This document shows, piece by piece, positions 60,646-64,000 of a stretch of DNA of 64,000 bases (its first letter is position 1; every line of letters starts with the position of its first letter). The stretch comes from Kitasatospora setae KM-6054 (GTDB taxonomy: Bacteria > Actinomycetota > Actinomycetes > Streptomycetales > Streptomycetaceae), in assembly GCF_000269985.1 (NCBI RefSeq), contig NC_016109.1, forward strand, positions 3,720,001-3,784,000. The letters run 5' to 3'. The position numbers were made by a program, and so were the translations under genes. The notes below the pieces were generated by a model, which saw only the letters and a list, made by a program, of their open reading frames with translations, did not search any database and had not been told where the DNA came from.

Positions 60646-61473
60646 CTACTTCCCGCCGCCGGCCAGCTCCCGGGAGCGGTCCCGGGCGGCCTCCAGGGCG
60701 CCGAGCATCGCGGCCCGGACGCCGTGGTTCTCCAGCTCGCGGATGGCCGCGATGGTGGTGCCCGCCGGGGAGGTGACGGCCTCGCGGAGCTTGACGGGGT
60801 GCTCGCCGGAGTCGCGCAGCATCACCGAGGCGCCGATCGCGGACTGCACGATCAGCTCGTGCGCGACCTGCCGGGGCAGGCCGAGCAGGATGCCCGCGTC
60901 GATCATCGCCTCGACCAGGAAGTAGAAGTACGCGGGGCCGGAGCCGGACAGCGCGGTCGCGGCGTCCTGCTGGCTCTCCGGGACGCGCAGCGCCTTGCCG
61001 ACCGAGCGGAAGATCGCCTCGGCCCGGAGCAGGTGCGCCTCGGCGGCGTGCGAGCCGCCGGAGATCACGCTCATGCCCTCGTCGACCAGGACGGGCGTGT
61101 TGGGCATCACCCGGACCACCGGCGTGCCGGGGGCCAGCCGCTCCTCGAACCAGCTGGTGGGGATGCCGGCGGCGGCCGAGACGACCAGCTTGTCGGCGGC
61201 GACGTGCTCGGCCAGCTCGTCCAGCAGGGTGCCCATGTCCTGCGGCTTGACCGCGAGGATCAGGGTGTCGGCGAGCTTGGCGGCCTCCGCGTTGGTGACG
61301 ACGGTGACGCCGTGGCGGTCGGCCAGCTCGGTGGCCCGCTCGGCCCGGCGGGCGGTGACCAGCACGTCGGCGGGCGAGGTGCCGGCCCGCAGCAGGCCGG
61401 AGAGCAGGGCCTCGCCGATCTTGCCGGTCCCGAGGAAGGCGATCTTCTGGCCGGCGGTCGTGGTGTCGCTCAT
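60646..61473 (-). CDS. proC: Pyrroline-5-carboxylate reductase
   Basis: A 275-residue NAD(P)H-dependent enzyme for the last step of proline synthesis. N-terminal Rossmann loop IAFLGTGKIGEALLSGLLRA, then LILAVKPQDMGTLLDEL, VVRVMPNTPVLVDEGMSVIS and the catalytic-domain signature ALSGSGPAYFYFLVEAMIDA with ATSPAGTTIAAIRELE (P5C-reductase signature). Complete and of normal length. Confidence 0.92.
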   Translation of the reverse strand: MSDTTTAGQKIAFLGTGKIGEALLSGLLRAGTSPADVLVTARRAERATELADRHGVTVVTNAEAAKLADTLILAVKPQDMGTLLDELAEHVAADKLVVSAAAGIPTSWFEERLAPGTPVVRVMPNTPVLVDEGMSVISGGSHAAEAHLLRAEAIFRSVGKALRVPESQQDAATALSGSGPAYFYFLVEAMIDAGILLGLPRQVAHELIVQSAIGASVMLRDSGEHPVKLREAVTSPAGTTIAAIRELENHGVRAAMLGALEAARDRSRELAGGGK

Positions 61474-61601
61474 GGGCCCCTCCGTGCACTGCGGTTGCGG
61501 TTCCTGCGCGCCATCTTGCCCCGGCAGGCACCCGCCCCGGCGGAGGTGTCCACCCTGCGGGCGCGGGGCGGCGGCGGGCCCGCGCCGGGCCGGCGGCGGA
61601 T

Positions 61602-62195
61602 TCAGCCCAGCTCGCGGTCGGGGACCACGCCGAGGACGAACGCGCCGTCCCGGACCAGCTCCTCGGTGACCCGCACGCCGGTGAGCCGCTCGGCCAGCGC
61701 GAGCAGGGCCGGCTCCGGCCCCGCTCCCCCGCCGGGCTGCACGCCGTCCGCGTCCGGCTCCGCGCCGGCCACCGCGCGCGGCTCGCCGTCCCGGTAGTGC
61801 CGGAAGCGCCCGGCCGGCCCGTCGCCCCCGCCGCCGCCGTGCTGCACCGCCTCGCCGCCGCCCCGGGAGAGCGCGGCGAGCCGCCCGCCGTCCACCCCGG
61901 CGCCCCGGTCGAGGGCCAGCAGCAGCGTCCAGTCGCCGCCGTCGCCGGGGACGGCGAGCGCGCCGACCGTGTACGAGTCCTCGTCCGGGTCCTCCAGCCA
62001 GGCGTAGAGCTCCTGTTGGCAGTCGAAGACGTCGTCGACGCCGTCGCCGAAGCCCTGCGGGACGGCGCCCAGCAGCTCCAGCACCTCGTCCGGGGTGCGG
62101 CCGCGGACCAGGGTGAGCGAGTAGCCGGAGTCCCGCAGGTCGGGGAACCAGGAGGAGTCGGCGGTCCAGGCGTAGTCGTGCGCGGTCGGCGTCAT
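61602..62195 (-). CDS. DUF6461-like hypothetical protein
   Basis: A 197-residue soluble protein. The N-terminus DYAWTADSSWFPDLRDSGYS followed by LTLVRGRTPDEVLELLGA and WTLLLALDRGAGVD has the look of actinomycete proteins grouped as DUF6461; the middle is Gly-rich, and the C-terminal helix PALLALAERLTGVRVTEELV is conserved-looking. Function unknown, with no catalytic motif. Confidence 0.65.
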   Translation of the reverse strand: MTPTAHDYAWTADSSWFPDLRDSGYSLTLVRGRTPDEVLELLGAVPQGFGDGVDDVFDCQQELYAWLEDPDEDSYTVGALAVPGDGGDWTLLLALDRGAGVDGGRLAALSRGGGEAVQHGGGGGDGPAGRFRHYRDGEPRAVAGAEPDADGVQPGGGAGPEPALLALAERLTGVRVTEELVRDGAFVLGVVPDRELG

Positions 62196-62288
62196 CCGTC
62201 CATTGTGGCCGGGCGGCCCGCTCCCGTAGGGGGAATCTCAGGGGCCCCGGCTCTGGATTCCGGCGCCCGGCGGGAGGACCGTGGAGAC

Positions 62289-62729
62289 ATGGGAAACGGA
62301 GAGTTGTCAGGACGCGAGAGCCGCCAGGTCGCCGTCGCCGCGGCGACGCTCGGACCGTGGCGGACGGCCGCGACGGTGGGCACGGTGGTCGGCGGGGCCG
62401 CGCTCGCGGTCGAGGTGTTCACCCTGGACTGGTCGTTGGACATCCTGTCCTTCCCGGTCAGCCTCGGCCTGTTCGTGTCGTTCCTGGTCGGCACGGTCGG
62501 CGGCCGGCTGCGCGGCGGCGAGCGGCGGCTGCGCCGCTGGGCGGACGCCCACCCGTGGCAGTCGGTGCTGCCGGCCGCCGGCGCGCTGTGGGGGCTGGAC
62601 ACCCTGGTGCTCTGGCTGCTGGGCGACCACAGCCTGCTCGGGGCGCTGTTCACCGCGCTGCTGCCGGCCGCCGCGCTGCTCGCGGTGGCGGGCGTGGTGG
62701 GCTCGGTGAAGGCCGCCCGCAAGGGCTGA
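62289..62729 (+). CDS. Small hydrophobic membrane protein, 146 residues
   Basis: Four probable membrane segments follow a short soluble start (MGNGELSGRESRQVAVAAAT): around TAATVGTVVGGAALAVEVF, LSFPVSLGLFVSFLVGTVGG, LPAAGALWGLDTLVLWLLG and ALFTALLPAAALLAVAGVVG, with a basic cytoplasmic loop RLRGGERRLRRWADAH between the second and third. No family recognised. GGAGG lies ~12 bases before ATG 62289. Confidence 0.65.
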   Translation: MGNGELSGRESRQVAVAAATLGPWRTAATVGTVVGGAALAVEVFTLDWSLDILSFPVSLGLFVSFLVGTVGGRLRGGERRLRRWADAHPWQSVLPAAGALWGLDTLVLWLLGDHSLLGALFTALLPAAALLAVAGVVGSVKAARKG

Positions 62730-62769
62730 CGGAACCTCACGTTTCCCCCCGTTGCCGGGGGCGTCGTCG

Positions 62770-64000
62770 GTGGACGACATAATCCCCGCCGTGCCGACGA
62801 CAGACGAGCCGGGTCCGGGGTCCTCCGGGCCCGGCCGAGACGACGACCCCTTCGAGGGGCTGGTGCTGGACGACGAGTTCGTCCGGTCCGCGACGAACAA
62901 GGAGGCGTCCGGGCGGGCCCGGATGCTGACCGAGCGGTGGAAGAAGGACCCGCCGCCGGAGAACGAGCCGTGGCGCCCCGCCACCGTCGTCCGGCTGGAC
63001 GACCGCCGCTCCCGTTGGCACCGCCGCCGGCAGCGGCGGTCGATCCGCCCGCGCCGGCCGTTCCGCCCCGGTCTGGGCAGCGCCCTGGCGCTGCTGCTGG
63101 TGCCGGTCCTGGTGCTGGTCGGCCTGGCCTCGCTGGGCGACGGCTCGACGCTGCCGCAGAAGTCCTCCGCGCTGCCCGCCCTGGGCGCCGAGACCGCCCC
63201 GCCGAGCAGCGCCCCGCCCACCCTGGCGCCCGAGGTGCCGACCCCCGAGCGCCCCTGGGCGGGCGCGCCCGCCGAGTCCTGGCCGAACGGCGCGGACGGC
63301 ATCGGCATGCCCACGGAGACGCCGGCCACCGGCGCGTTCGGCGCCCGGCAGGTCGCCGCGAACCTGGAGGCGGTGAAGGCGTACCTGGTCGCCAGCAACC
63401 TCGACCCGGAGGTGCTCTCCGGTTCGACCGCGCGGCCCGCCCTCGACCTGCTGGACGAGCAGAGCGCGGCGGACCTCTCCAAGGCGCTGGAGCACCCGAC
63501 CACCGAGGACGACCCGGCCTCCTGGCTGAGCCGCTTCGACCCGGCCTGGGCGGTACCGGTCACCGACCAGGTCAAGGTGCAGGGTTCGGTGACCTTCGAG
63601 GGCGACGGCGAGAACGGCATGCTGGTGCACACCGACGTCACCTACGTGTACGCGCTGCGCCCCGGCCCGGACGCGGGGAAGACCGCCGCCGGCGGCGCGA
63701 AGCCCGCCTCCTGGGCGCAGGCGGACCACAGCCGGGAGGTGGCCCGGGAGATCGTCCGCCGCTCGCAGGACTTCCGGTTCTACGACCCGGAGCGCTTCAA
63801 GGTGACGCCCGGGAAGCCGGTGCTGGGCGAGGGCAGCAGCGAGTTCGGCAACAACCGGTGCGAGATGGGCTCCGGCTTCCTGGAGCCGGAGTTCGACTTC
63901 ATGCGGGCCCCCGCGGCCGGCCCGACGCCGAGCGGGCCGGAGAGCGACCCCTACGACCGGACCAAGCCGCTGCGCACCGACGGGGAGTGCGGGCGGATCA
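62770..64000 (+). CDS. Single-pass membrane protein, actinomycete-specific (3' partial)
   Basis: The frame runs off the right edge. GTG 62770 (MDDIIPAVPTTDEPGPG) or GTG 62791 could start it. The first ~110 residues are charged and cytoplasmic, including DDPFEGLVLDDEFVRSATNK, with a basic patch RRSRWHRRRQRRSIRPRRP before one membrane helix (LGSALALLLVPVLVLVGLAS). A Pro-rich linker leads to an outside domain (~residues 175 on) with VKAYLVASNLDPEVLSGST and NNRCEMGSGF. Such proteins are conserved in Streptomyces, with no known function. Confidence 0.72.
   Translation, partial: MDDIIPAVPTTDEPGPGSSGPGRDDDPFEGLVLDDEFVRSATNKEASGRARMLTERWKKDPPPENEPWRPATVVRLDDRRSRWHRRRQRRSIRPRRPFRPGLGSALALLLVPVLVLVGLASLGDGSTLPQKSSALPALGAETAPPSSAPPTLAPEVPTPERPWAGAPAESWPNGADGIGMPTETPATGAFGARQVAANLEAVKAYLVASNLDPEVLSGSTARPALDLLDEQSAADLSKALEHPTTEDDPASWLSRFDPAWAVPVTDQVKVQGSVTFEGDGENGMLVHTDVTYVYALRPGPDAGKTAAGGAKPASWAQADHSREVAREIVRRSQDFRFYDPERFKVTPGKPVLGEGSSEFGNNRCEMGSGFLEPEFDFMRAPAAGPTPSGPESDPYDRTKPLRTDGECGRI

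Overview
The DNA is very GC-rich with strong G/C at third codon positions, many GTG starts and 4-base start/stop overlaps. It carries chaplins, rodlin-like proteins, sigma-BldN/RsbN, a Rex-regulated heme operon, futalosine-type menaquinone genes and a system II cytochrome c assembly operon. This points to a spore-forming actinomycete of the Streptomycetaceae (Streptomyces or Kitasatospora). Most of the window is chromosomal core, with one clear accessory island.

Layout. 0-7.4 kb: the 3' part of a flavoprotein-HEAT fusion, mqnP and mqnL (menaquinone), a small PLDc_N membrane protein, and an acyl-CoA carboxylase beta/epsilon pair. 7.4-15.3 kb: the leftward operon hemL - histidine phosphatase, then resA-ccdA-resB-ccsB (cytochrome c maturation). 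15.5-16.5 kb: a PEBP protein and what looks like the C-terminal stump of an alkyl sulfatase. 16.5-32.9 kb: a biosynthetic island. 33-36 kb: a GntR regulator with its operators, an RsbW-like ATPase, an N-acetylglucosamine-kinase-type sugar kinase and a DUF4291 protein. 36.2-40.4 kb: three short chaplins, two rodlin-like proteins and three other small secreted proteins. 40.5-48.4 kb: a small RNA ligase, rex-hemA-hemC-hemD and hemB, an exonuclease and a glutaredoxin-like protein. 48.4-55.1 kb: a HAD phosphatase, bldN, rsbN, a PlsC acyltransferase, an epimerase, a 32-residue ribosome-type basic protein and an excisionase-type HTH protein. 55.2-64 kb: a phosphatase, acuC, a winged-helix protein, an orphan Phd antitoxin, an MFS carrier, a HAD hydrolase, proC and membrane proteins, the last one running off the edge.

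The island is the part I cannot match to any described pathway. Ten leftward genes, most overlapping by 1 or 4 bases, run in transcription order: an aldehyde-dehydrogenase-fold enzyme whose general base Glu is replaced by Gln; a glycerol-1-phosphate-dehydrogenase-like enzyme; an arginyl-tRNA-synthetase-like protein without the N-terminal tRNA domain and with HLGA in place of HxGH; a methyltransferase; a nucleotidyltransferase-fold protein; an MFS exporter; a caspase/CHAT-like His/Cys protein with a zinc ribbon; an adenylation-carrier didomain; a free condensation domain; and a free adenylation domain. A divergent LuxR-type regulator containing a TTA (bldA) codon and a second, complete ArgRS flank it. 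My inference is a small modified peptide built by dissociated NRPS parts plus a synthetase-derived ligase, with the extra ArgRS giving self-resistance or supplying Arg-tRNA.

The other theme is aerial development. The bldN-rsbN pair lies about 10 kb from a chaplin/rodlin cluster, the known sigma-BldN regulon, and ECF-type promoter candidates precede rsbN, the first chaplin and the first rodlin-like gene.
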